From positions 5,314 through 69,313 of the forward strand of contig UCEU01000008.1 in assembly GCA_900471485.1 (NCBI GenBank): DNA of 64,000 nt, written 5' to 3'. Position numbers and translations under genes: made by a program. The stretch's first letter is position 1; each line of letters starts with the position of its first letter. The notes beneath the pieces are model-generated. The model did not search any database, was not told where the DNA came from, and was given only the letters and a program-made list of their open reading frames with translations. This DNA comes from Hyphomicrobiales bacterium. Its GTDB lineage: Bacteria; Pseudomonadota; Alphaproteobacteria; Rhizobiales; Rhizobiaceae. Positions 9,646 through 16,774 of this stretch are shown one piece after another.

Positions 9646-10479
9646 TCAATAGGCGCTGATGCCCGTGCCCTTGTAGACCTTGTCGAACTCGGCCTTGACG
9701 ACGTCGTTCTGGTAGGAGGAGACGAGCGTCTTCACCCAGGCCTCGTTCTCGCTGCCATCCTTGACCGCGATGAAGTTGCGGTACGGATTGTCGGCAACCG
9801 GCTCCTGCGCGATACGGTTGGCAGGTGTCAGGCCGCTCTTCAGCGCCCAGTCGGTGTTGACGACGGCCGCATCGAGGTCCTCGATCGCGCGACCGACGAC
9901 GCCGGCGTCGAGTTCCTTGATCTCGACCTTCTTCGGGTTCTCGGTGATATCGGCGATGGTGGCCAGGATGCCGGTGCCGTCCTTGAGCTTGATGACGCCT
10001 TCGTTCTGCAGGACACGCAGCGCGCGGCCTTCATTCGACGGATCGTTCGGAACGCCGATCACGGCGCCCTCAGGGATCTCGGAAACCGTCTTGTACTTCT
10101 TTGTGTAGAGGCCGATCGGCCAGACGCCGGTGTAGCCGACGCGAACGATATGATAGCCGTTCTGCTTGATCTGGTTGTCGAGATAAGGCTGGTGCTGGAA
10201 GGCGTTCGCATCGACTTCGCCGCGCTCCAGCGCTTCGTTCGGCTGCGTGTAGTCGTTGAACACGACCGTCTCGATCTTCAGGCCCTTCTTGTCGGCCTCG
10301 GCGGTCACGACGCGCCAGACGTCTTCGTCCTCGCCGCTCATGATGCCGACCTTGATCGACTTGTCGGCGGCAAAGGAGGGAAGGGGGGCTGCAAAGACGG
10401 CGATGGCGGCTGCTGATGCGGCGATCGCGGCGAGGCTCGCACGGCGCGACAGGCTGAGGGTGGTGGATGTCTTCGTCAT
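9646..10479 (-). CDS. metQ: Methionine ABC transporter binding protein (MetQ/NlpA family)
   Basis: 277-residue periplasmic protein of the NLPA lipoprotein/MetQ family. The N-terminus carries an SRRASLAAIAA-type signal peptide ending near residue 38 (PSFAADKS). There is no lipobox cysteine, as in many alphaproteobacterial MetQ proteins. Conserved MetQ stretches are VVFNDYTQPNEAL, DANAFQHQPYLD, IGVPNDPSNEGRAL and AVVNTDWAL. It is the first gene of metQNI; the promoter must lie in the 253-bp region shared with the divergent FAD-protein gene. No SAM riboswitch could be recognised there by eye. Confidence 0.93.
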   Translation of the reverse strand: MTKTSTTLSLSRRASLAAIAASAAAIAVFAAPLPSFAADKSIKVGIMSGEDEDVWRVVTAEADKKGLKIETVVFNDYTQPNEALERGEVDANAFQHQPYLDNQIKQNGYHIVRVGYTGVWPIGLYTKKYKTVSEIPEGAVIGVPNDPSNEGRALRVLQNEGVIKLKDGTGILATIADITENPKKVEIKELDAGVVGRAIEDLDAAVVNTDWALKSGLTPANRIAQEPVADNPYRNFIAVKDGSENEAWVKTLVSSYQNDVVKAEFDKVYKGTGISAY

Positions 10480-10732
10480 TGTGGTGTTTCCTGTCTTGGT
10501 TTTCTTAGAGGCGAACCTCGAACGCTGTCATCATTCCAAATGTGGCGGACGCAAACCAAGCACGCGCATCTCTAATCTGGAGCGGTGCGGAAAAACTCTT
10601 CGCCGGCTTTCGAGAGTGGCGATACAAAATTCTACTAATTTTATGGATAAAGGGTATTGCGACGGATGCCCGGTGATTTTAAATGAACGCGCGGCCTTTT
10701 CGACATAAGATCGGAGCGACCGGAGAATCGAG

Positions 10733-12190
10733 TTGGATCGGCGCCGAGCAATGGACAGTGAACGTCTCTCTCCCGACAACGTGGACACGCTGGAGCGGCA
10801 TGCGCCGACGGTCGTCATCATCGGTGGCGGCGTCTCGGGCGGCGGCGTTGCCTATCATCTCGCCCTCGATCTCGCTGAGGAGCGGCCCGATATCGTCGTC
10901 TTCGAACCACGGGAAGAGATCGGCCGCGGCCTCGCCTACGATACCCGCGATCCAGCGCATCGGATCAATGTTCCCGCCGTGCGCATGAGCCTGCTGCCGG
11001 ATCACCCCGAAGATTTCGTGGAGTGGATCGAGCGCAACGATGCCATTGCCGACGATCCGGAAGCTCTCCGGCCCGACGGTGCCGTCTTTCCACGCCGCGG
11101 GCTGTTCGGCGCCTATGTGGCTTCGGCGGTGAGGCCCTTCGTTGATGTCGGCGTCATCAAGCACTGGCGGGCCAGGGTTGTGCGTGTCGAGCGTGCCGGC
11201 GGCGGATGGATCGTGTTCGACAGCGCTGGACATCGCACCAAGGCCGACCTGCTTGTCATCGCGACCAGCCATCCGGCGCCGGATGCCCCCGGCAATCTGG
11301 TGCGGGCGCTGGAGGGACATCCGCGTTTCGTGACGGATTCCACGGTGCCGGGATCGCTCGATGCCATCCGCCCCGACGACAGGCTGCTGATCGTCGGCAA
11401 TGGTCTGACGTCGGCGGATATCGTGGCGTCGCTCAGCCGCAATGGTCACCAGGGGCCGATCACCTCGATCTCGCGGCGCGGATTGCGCTCGCGCGGTCAC
11501 GCGCCGCACCCGCAGGACCCGTTCGGCGATTTCGAGACGGTGCCCCTCCACAGCGCCAGCGGCCTGCTGCGCAGTGTTCGAAAGGCGATCGCCGAGGCGG
11601 CGTCGCAGGGCGTCACCTGGCATGCCGTCATCGACCAGGTGCGCGGCCATGGGCATGCGATCTGGCGCAACCTGCCGGTTTCCGAGCGCCGGCGCATCGT
11701 GCGCCATTTGCGCCCGTTCTGGGACGTTCACCGCTTTCGCATCGCGCCGCAGGTGGAAGAGGTTCTTGATAGCGCGGTGGCCTCCGGCCGCATGGAAGTG
11801 CTGGCCGCGTCCGTCGGCGCGGTTGCCCGTTCGGGCGAGGAGATCACTGTCACGCTGCGGCGGAAACATTCAGCGCCGCTCGAAAGGATCTATGACGCCG
11901 TTGTCGTCACGACCGGCCCGGCCCATGGCGGCATCCTGGACAGCCAGCCCTGGCTGGCCGCCCTGCGTGACGAGGGGCATCTGCAACTCGATCCCACGGG
12001 TCTCGGCCTTGCCTGCACCGAACGCTCGGAAGCAATAGGTGTCGATGGAAAGGCCGATCCCTCGCTGCTGATTTCCGGCCCGCTGGCACGCGGCACGTTC
12101 GGTGAGCTGATGGGCTTGCCGCAGATAACCGAGCATGCGGTCTTCGTTGCCGGCGAAGTCGCCGCCAAGGTCCGCGCCGTCAGGGGATAG
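10733..12190 (+). CDS. FAD/NAD(P)-binding oxidoreductase (PF13454-like)
   Basis: 485-residue protein with an N-terminal FAD-binding Rossmann motif, VVIIGGGVSGGGVAYHLAL near residues 27-45, followed by GRGLAYDTRDPAHRINVPA. A second dinucleotide motif, LLIVGNGLTSADI, lies near 221-233. This architecture matches the FAD-NAD(P)-binding family that often accompanies sulfur-assimilation clusters; the reaction is unknown. The TTG at 10733 has GGAG 7 bases upstream; an ATG at 10751 is an alternative with a weaker site. It is divergent from metQ and ends 2 bp from the convergent CMD-fold gene. It could supply reduced flavin or oxidise a sulfur intermediate. Confidence 0.78.
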   Translation: MDRRRAMDSERLSPDNVDTLERHAPTVVIIGGGVSGGGVAYHLALDLAEERPDIVVFEPREEIGRGLAYDTRDPAHRINVPAVRMSLLPDHPEDFVEWIERNDAIADDPEALRPDGAVFPRRGLFGAYVASAVRPFVDVGVIKHWRARVVRVERAGGGWIVFDSAGHRTKADLLVIATSHPAPDAPGNLVRALEGHPRFVTDSTVPGSLDAIRPDDRLLIVGNGLTSADIVASLSRNGHQGPITSISRRGLRSRGHAPHPQDPFGDFETVPLHSASGLLRSVRKAIAEAASQGVTWHAVIDQVRGHGHAIWRNLPVSERRRIVRHLRPFWDVHRFRIAPQVEEVLDSAVASGRMEVLAASVGAVARSGEEITVTLRRKHSAPLERIYDAVVVTTGPAHGGILDSQPWLAALRDEGHLQLDPTGLGLACTERSEAIGVDGKADPSLLISGPLARGTFGELMGLPQITEHAVFVAGEVAAKVRAVRG

Positions 12191-12192
12191 TC

Positions 12193-12720
12193 TCAGCTGT
12201 TGCGCTCTGCGAAGGCTTCCAGCTCTGGATCGAAATCGACCTTCACGACATTGTTGAAGACGGCGGTTGCCAGCATGATGCCGGCGAAGGCGACGAGATC
12301 GACCAGCGTCTTCGCGTCGTAGCGCGCCTTCAGCTCTGTCCAGATATCATCCGGCACCGCATTGGAATCGGCCACGATCGCCTTGCCGAAGCGGTCGAGA
12401 AGCGCCTCCTCGTCGGAAAGCTGCAGCGCGTCGGGATCGAATCCGTTGTTGATCAGCGCGCGGCGGAAGAAGGTGATGGCGATCTTCGACTTGGCGGCCT
12501 TCGAGATCGCGTGGGAAAAGATCCAGATCGACCGGTCCGGGATGTGGGAAAGCTCTGCACGAAGCGTGAACCATTCCGCATAGATGCGATGGGCCGAGGG
12601 CGAATGAAGCAGCGTGCGCTTCATGTTGGTCATCCGCCCGCGAACCGCGACTTCCTCGTCGTGCGCAGTCTTGATCTCGGTGGAAGCGGTGGCGTAGTCG
12701 ATCTGCGGAATATGGCTCAT
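12193..12720 (-). CDS. Carboxymuconolactone decarboxylase/AhpD-fold protein without cysteines
   Basis: 175-residue, mostly helical protein resembling the CMD/AhpD-like family: an N-terminal block HSPSAHRIYAEWFTLRAEL, then SIWIFSHAISKAAKS, then a C-terminal TLVDLVAFAGIMLATAVFNNV. In AhpD-type members the middle helix carries a CxxC pair. This protein contains no cysteine at all, so it is not a canonical peroxidase partner. Such proteins sit in many sulfonate and sulfur-scavenging clusters. It is convergent with the FAD protein; its specific role is not known. Confidence 0.7.
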   Translation of the reverse strand: MSHIPQIDYATASTEIKTAHDEEVAVRGRMTNMKRTLLHSPSAHRIYAEWFTLRAELSHIPDRSIWIFSHAISKAAKSKIAITFFRRALINNGFDPDALQLSDEEALLDRFGKAIVADSNAVPDDIWTELKARYDAKTLVDLVAFAGIMLATAVFNNVVKVDFDPELEAFAERNS

Positions 12721-12865
12721 GATGTCGGCTCGTTCGGTCTGGGCATTGCGCGGCCCCGCCGGGATAGGCGAGACCGCCGAGTGTTACCCCAGGATGAACG
12801 ATGCAGGAAGGATGAATGAGCGAGTTGGCTGTCGGCGATCCGGAGAATGGGGCGCCTTTGATGTC

Positions 12866-13861
12866 CTAGGCTGCGTGAATCCGCGACGCGTAGGGCGGAT
12901 TGGCGAAGCGGTAGCGGTTGCGCCCGCCGCTCTTCGCGTCGTAGAGCGCGCCGTCGGCCGCCGCGAAGATATCCTTCGGCTCGACGTAGGCGTCGGCAAG
13001 CGCCACGCCCACGGAGGCGCCGATGCCGAGTTGCCGGCCGGTCTCGTCACATGCGCCGGCGATCGACATGACGATCGTGGCGGCGATCCGCTCCGCTTCG
13101 TCGGGCGAGGAGCAGCGATGCAGGACGGCGAATTCGTCACCGCCGATGCGGGCAATGAGGTCGGCCTTGCCGAGCGAGGCCTTCAGGCATCTGCCCGCGG
13201 CGATCAGGCACTGATCGCCTGCCTGGTGTCCCAGCCGGTCGTTGACCTGCTTGAAGCCGTCGAGATCGAGGAGGAAAAGCACCAACGTCTGTTTCGAAGC
13301 GGGCGAGGCGCAGAGCGCCTGGAACATGGATTGAAACTGCGTGCGGTTCGGCAGGTCAGTCAGCATGTCGAATTCCGCAAGGTGGCGGATTTCGTCGAAC
13401 ATCTTCTTCTCGGCGGTGATGTCCTGTTTCATGCCGAAGATGCGCACGGGTGTGTCGCCCTCGCATTCGACCGTGGCGGTGATCCTGATCCAGCGGTGGT
13501 TGCCCTTGGATGTGGTGATCTCGGCATCGAGGCTGAAGCCGTCGCGCTCGCGGATCGCCCGGCTGCGCCGTTCGGTGAGTTCGGCAAGCGATTTTTCGCT
13601 GTAAAGCTTGACGATCTCGTTGCGGTCGAGCGGGTGCCCGGGAGGAAGATCGAAAAGGTCGTAGACCATGTCGGTCCAGGCCAGCCGTTCGTCCTTGAGG
13701 TCGCATTCCCAGACACCGATCCGGGCGGCGCGCGAGGAGTGGTCGAACAGCTTCTTCATGTGGGCGAGTGCGTCGGCCGTCCCATCGACGGCTGGCCTCC
13801 CGGAACGGCGCGGCATCCCTCCAAACCGCGAGGTGACCTGACGAACAATCGCTGACAACAT
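12866..13861 (-). CDS. PAS-GGDEF diguanylate cyclase
   Basis: 331-residue cytoplasmic signalling protein. A PAS_3-like domain spans about residues 40-155 (IGVWECDLKDERLAWTD through VRIFGMKQDITAEKK) and a GGDEF domain spans about 165-325. The catalytic motif is intact (RIGGDEFAVL), as are LTDLPNRTQF and LDLDGFKQVNDRLGHQAGD. It should make cyclic di-GMP. The inhibitory I-site RxxD five residues before GGDEF is not present; that position reads GKAD. No membrane segment or EAL domain is visible. It stands alone, with no adjacent sensor or effector. Confidence 0.9.
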   Translation of the reverse strand: MLSAIVRQVTSRFGGMPRRSGRPAVDGTADALAHMKKLFDHSSRAARIGVWECDLKDERLAWTDMVYDLFDLPPGHPLDRNEIVKLYSEKSLAELTERRSRAIRERDGFSLDAEITTSKGNHRWIRITATVECEGDTPVRIFGMKQDITAEKKMFDEIRHLAEFDMLTDLPNRTQFQSMFQALCASPASKQTLVLFLLDLDGFKQVNDRLGHQAGDQCLIAAGRCLKASLGKADLIARIGGDEFAVLHRCSSPDEAERIAATIVMSIAGACDETGRQLGIGASVGVALADAYVEPKDIFAAADGALYDAKSGGRNRYRFANPPYASRIHAA

Positions 13862-14032
13862 TTATCATTCCTGCATAAGCAAAAGGCCTTCATGCCTTCC
13901 AGTCTGCATCTTCTTCAGCAAAGGTTGACGTTGTGCTCTAGAATTAGCTTTCCCACTGATTTTCTAAGGGAAAGAGCGATCATGCCTAATGAATTGCTAA
14001 ATCAGGAATCCCCGATTGATGGCGAGGTTCGG

Positions 14033-14299
14033 TCAGGATGCGGAACGCCGCACAACCGGCGTGTCGGTGGTTTCCAGGGGTGCCGATAACGCGCCGTCGC
14101 AGGCCCGAATGAGCCGCCCCATCGCTCGAAGCCGGTCGATCAGCTCGCTTCCGTCGTCCGACGCTCTGGTGCGCTCGAGCTGTTCGTATTCGAACGCCGC
14201 CTGTTGCCAGTGATCGCCGCTGCGGCCCTCGGGCCGACCCTCGGCTTCCCAGATTGCGTAGGCGCGTTGATTGATCCAATCGTCCTTGCTTCGAAACAT
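14033..14299 (-). CDS. DUF2934 small protein
   Basis: 88-residue protein with a DUF2934 core at the N-terminus: WINQRAYAIWEAEGRPEGR followed by DHWQQAAFEYE. This family is common in rhizobia and often stress-related, but no biochemical role is established. The C-terminal half, with ELIDRLRAMGRLIRACDGAL, is predicted helical. The gene stands alone, with an inverted repeat about 20 bp upstream of its start. Confidence 0.8.
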   Translation of the reverse strand: MFRSKDDWINQRAYAIWEAEGRPEGRSGDHWQQAAFEYEQLERTRASDDGSELIDRLRAMGRLIRACDGALSAPLETTDTPVVRRSAS

Positions 14300-14317
14300 G
14301 AATGACCCCGAACAATA

Positions 14318-14338
14318 GAAGAATGAAAACTATTCTTC
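14318..14338. promoter_or_regulatory. Inverted repeat upstream of the DUF2934 gene
   Basis: A 7-7-7 inverted repeat, GAAGAAT then seven bases then ATTCTTC, lies 19 bp upstream of the DUF2934 start codon. It could be an operator or an mRNA-leader hairpin. There is no independent support for either. Confidence 0.35.
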
Positions 14339-14423
14339 GAGGTTTGCAGACACAGCTTAGCAAGTCGTTACCGCAGTGCAGCAATAACGCGGGGATTCAG
14401 CCAATCATCGTAACGTGCGACAC

Positions 14424-15521
14424 TTAGTCCTGTTTGATCGGGCCTCGTTCCGCTTCCGGCAGCCAGGAGCGGTAAAGCGGATGACCTGGCTCGATCGGCA
14501 ACTTGGTGGGTTGGCCGGTGCGTTGGGAATGATAGGCGGCCGTGACGAGTTCCAGCGAGTTGCGCGCATCCTGCAGGGTCACAGGCGGCTCGCTGCCATC
14601 GGTGAGAGCCTGATGGAACAGTTCGAACTGGCGGGTATAGCCGTCTTCCTTGACCTCGTAGCCCGCCAGCGCCGCGTCGACACGTTGCTGGTGCTCGTCG
14701 GTTCCGGCAATAAACGTCCAGGGGTCGCGCCCCATTGTGTAGGGCTCCAGAATGCTTTCGGCCACGAGATCGTTGAAGCAGAAGCGCAGGCGCGAGATCT
14801 CCTTGCGGGAACCCAGCGTCATCGACAGCGTCGCCAGCGAGCCGTTCTGCATCTTCACCGCAAGGGCCGCGGTATCCTCGACCTCAATCGGATTGACCAG
14901 CGTGGCGCCGTAGGAAAACACTTCGGCGCAGGCGCCCTGCACATAGTTCAGCATATCGTGGGCATGGATCGCGTGGCCGAGCAGGCCGCCGCCCAGTTCC
15001 GTCGCCCATTTGCCGCGCCAGGGAACGGCGTAGTAATCCGGCCCGCGCCACCAATGTGTTTCGATGGTGGTCAGGAACGGCGCGCCGGTCAGGCCGCGCT
15101 CGATCAGCATCTTCAGCTTCTGCAGGCCGGAGCCGTAGCGATACTGGAAGATCGGCATCAGCTTCGGCCCGGCGGCCCGCTCGACGATGCCTCGCATCTC
15201 ATCGACCTCGGCGATCGAACCGAACAGCGGCTTTTCGCAGATCACGTGCTTTCCGGCCTCGATCGCCTTGCGGCAGAGATCGAAATGCGAACTCGGCGGC
15301 GTGCAGATGTCGATGATGTCGATATCCGGCCGGGCAATCAGCGCCTCGGTATCCTGCGTGTACTCGGCTATGCCGAATTCATCGCAGAGCGCTCTGCCGC
15401 GCTCCTCGTCGAGAGAGCAGAGAACGGGCACCTCGAACAGGTCCTTGTTCCAGGAAAAACCGGCGAGATGGCGCGAGGCGATGCCGGCTCCGATGACGCC
15501 GACGCGAAACTTCTTGGGCAT
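14424..15521 (-). CDS. Gfo/Idh/MocA family oxidoreductase
   Basis: 365-residue NAD(P)-dependent sugar or inositol-type dehydrogenase. The Rossmann motif FRVGVIGAGIASRH begins at residue 5. CEKPLFGS holds the conserved EKP lysine, and the C-terminal part contains the HAIHAHDML and WWRGPDYY stretches of the substrate domain. The ATG at 15521 has GAGGAG 8 bases upstream; longer readings to 15653 would run into the preceding gene and are unlikely. It starts 10 bp after the previous gene's stop, so the two form an operon. The substrate is unknown; a carbohydrate is likely, given the neighbouring sugar importer. Confidence 0.88.
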   Translation of the reverse strand: MPKKFRVGVIGAGIASRHLAGFSWNKDLFEVPVLCSLDEERGRALCDEFGIAEYTQDTEALIARPDIDIIDICTPPSSHFDLCRKAIEAGKHVICEKPLFGSIAEVDEMRGIVERAAGPKLMPIFQYRYGSGLQKLKMLIERGLTGAPFLTTIETHWWRGPDYYAVPWRGKWATELGGGLLGHAIHAHDMLNYVQGACAEVFSYGATLVNPIEVEDTAALAVKMQNGSLATLSMTLGSRKEISRLRFCFNDLVAESILEPYTMGRDPWTFIAGTDEHQQRVDAALAGYEVKEDGYTRQFELFHQALTDGSEPPVTLQDARNSLELVTAAYHSQRTGQPTKLPIEPGHPLYRSWLPEAERGPIKQD

Positions 15522-15531
15522 GGCGGTCTCC

Positions 15532-16542
15532 TCAGCGATGGCCCAGGCGCGCGGCCTTGGCTTGTGCCTCGAGCGACAGGCGGCAGACTTCGTAGACATG
15601 TGCCTGAGGCATCGCCGTCTCGCTACGCGCCGTGACGTCGGCGACGAAGGCATCGAAATAGTCGAGCTTCTCGTCGCTGCAATCGATGTGGGTCATCTCC
15701 TTGCCGTTGACCAGGAAGAGGTGATCCTTGCCCGGTCGGCCGGTGATGTCGATGTACTTGCGAAGCTCGATATAGCCCTCGGTTCCGAGGATCGTCAGGC
15801 GCCCGTCGCCCCAGGTGGGCAGTGCCTCGGGCGTGAACCAGTCGACGCGGACATAGCCGGATGCCTTGTCGGAGCGCAGCAGCACTTCGCCGAAATCCTG
15901 GAATGCCGGTTTCTCAGGCATGGCGAAATTGCCGACGGAGCTTGCGACGACCTCACCTGATGTCGAGCCGGTGTAGAACAGGAACTGGTCCACCTGGTGC
16001 GAGGCGATATCGACGATGATGCCGCCGAATTTCTCCGGGTCGAAGAACCAATCGGGGCGGGTCGGCAGTTGCAGGCGGTGCGGGCCCATGCCGAGCGTCT
16101 GGATGACGGTGCCGATGGCGCCTTCGCGAACCAGTTTGCCGGCCTTGACCGCCGAGCGCACGCAATGCCGCTCGGAAAAGCAGATGGAGAAAATCCGACC
16201 GGTTTCCGCGACCGTCTTCTTGATCTCCTCGAGCTGCGCGAAGGTCGTGACACCCGGTTTGTCGGTCATCACGTCCTTGCCTGCTTTCATCGCCCGGATG
16301 GCGAGGCCGGCGCGGTCGGCGGGGACGGCGGCGATGCAGATCACGTCGATCGAGGGATCGGCGAAGATCGCCTCGCGGTCGATCTGCGGCGCATCCGGGT
16401 AGGTGGTCTTGAAGTTCTCCAGCAGCGCCGGGACCGACGTCTTCGGGCAGTAGCCCGCGAACTCGGCGCCGGCCGCCAGCAATCCCTTCACGTGATCGAA
16501 CGTATGCCCATGGTCGATCCCCACGACGGCAAATCTCAGCAT
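15532..16542 (-). CDS. Gfo/Idh/MocA family oxidoreductase (DKP variant)
   Basis: 336-residue member of the same superfamily. The N-terminus LRFAVVGIDHGHTFDHVKG replaces the usual glycine-rich GxGxxG with GIDHGH, as seen in a subset of the family. The conserved lysine motif reads TDKPGVTT instead of EKP. The substrate-domain stretch GGIIVDIASHQVDQFLFYTG is well kept, with the DxxxH pair expected near the active site. It is the first gene of a two-gene unit. The 186 bp upstream are AT-rich and separate it from the terminator of the sugar operon. Confidence 0.85.
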   Translation of the reverse strand: MLRFAVVGIDHGHTFDHVKGLLAAGAEFAGYCPKTSVPALLENFKTTYPDAPQIDREAIFADPSIDVICIAAVPADRAGLAIRAMKAGKDVMTDKPGVTTFAQLEEIKKTVAETGRIFSICFSERHCVRSAVKAGKLVREGAIGTVIQTLGMGPHRLQLPTRPDWFFDPEKFGGIIVDIASHQVDQFLFYTGSTSGEVVASSVGNFAMPEKPAFQDFGEVLLRSDKASGYVRVDWFTPEALPTWGDGRLTILGTEGYIELRKYIDITGRPGKDHLFLVNGKEMTHIDCSDEKLDYFDAFVADVTARSETAMPQAHVYEVCRLSLEAQAKAARLGHR

Positions 16543-16728
16543 CGCGACACTATCCTCCTGATATGCTCCGGCGCTCGGACCAGCAGAATCCGGGGACGCC
16601 CTCCTGTGTTCGGAACAGACCGCGAAAGGGCTTGGCTGTCAAGGCCAAGGGGAGGATGGACTTGGTCGAAATGTAACTTAACTAATTGAAATATATATCG
16701 ATAATTTTGTATCTAAATAGTTATTTAA

Positions 16729-16758
16729 TTGCAGGCGCACCTAGCGATGCGCCTGCAA
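16729..16758 (-). terminator. Terminator of the sugar ABC operon
   Basis: A perfect 11-bp stem (TTGCAGGCGCA pairing with TGCGCCTGCAA, 8-base loop) lies 16 bp after the stop of the fusion oxidoreductase gene. On the minus strand it is followed by an AT-rich stretch that includes TTAAATAACTATTT. It separates the ABC operon from the two downstream Gfo/Idh/MocA genes. Confidence 0.7.
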
Positions 16759-16774
16759 TGATCCTTCAAGGTGG

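Noticed and set aside
10480..10732. SAM-II-type riboswitch before metQ
   Set aside because: The leader was read by eye for the expected pseudoknot and no convincing match was found; only short hairpins such as GAGG-CGAA-CCTC are present.
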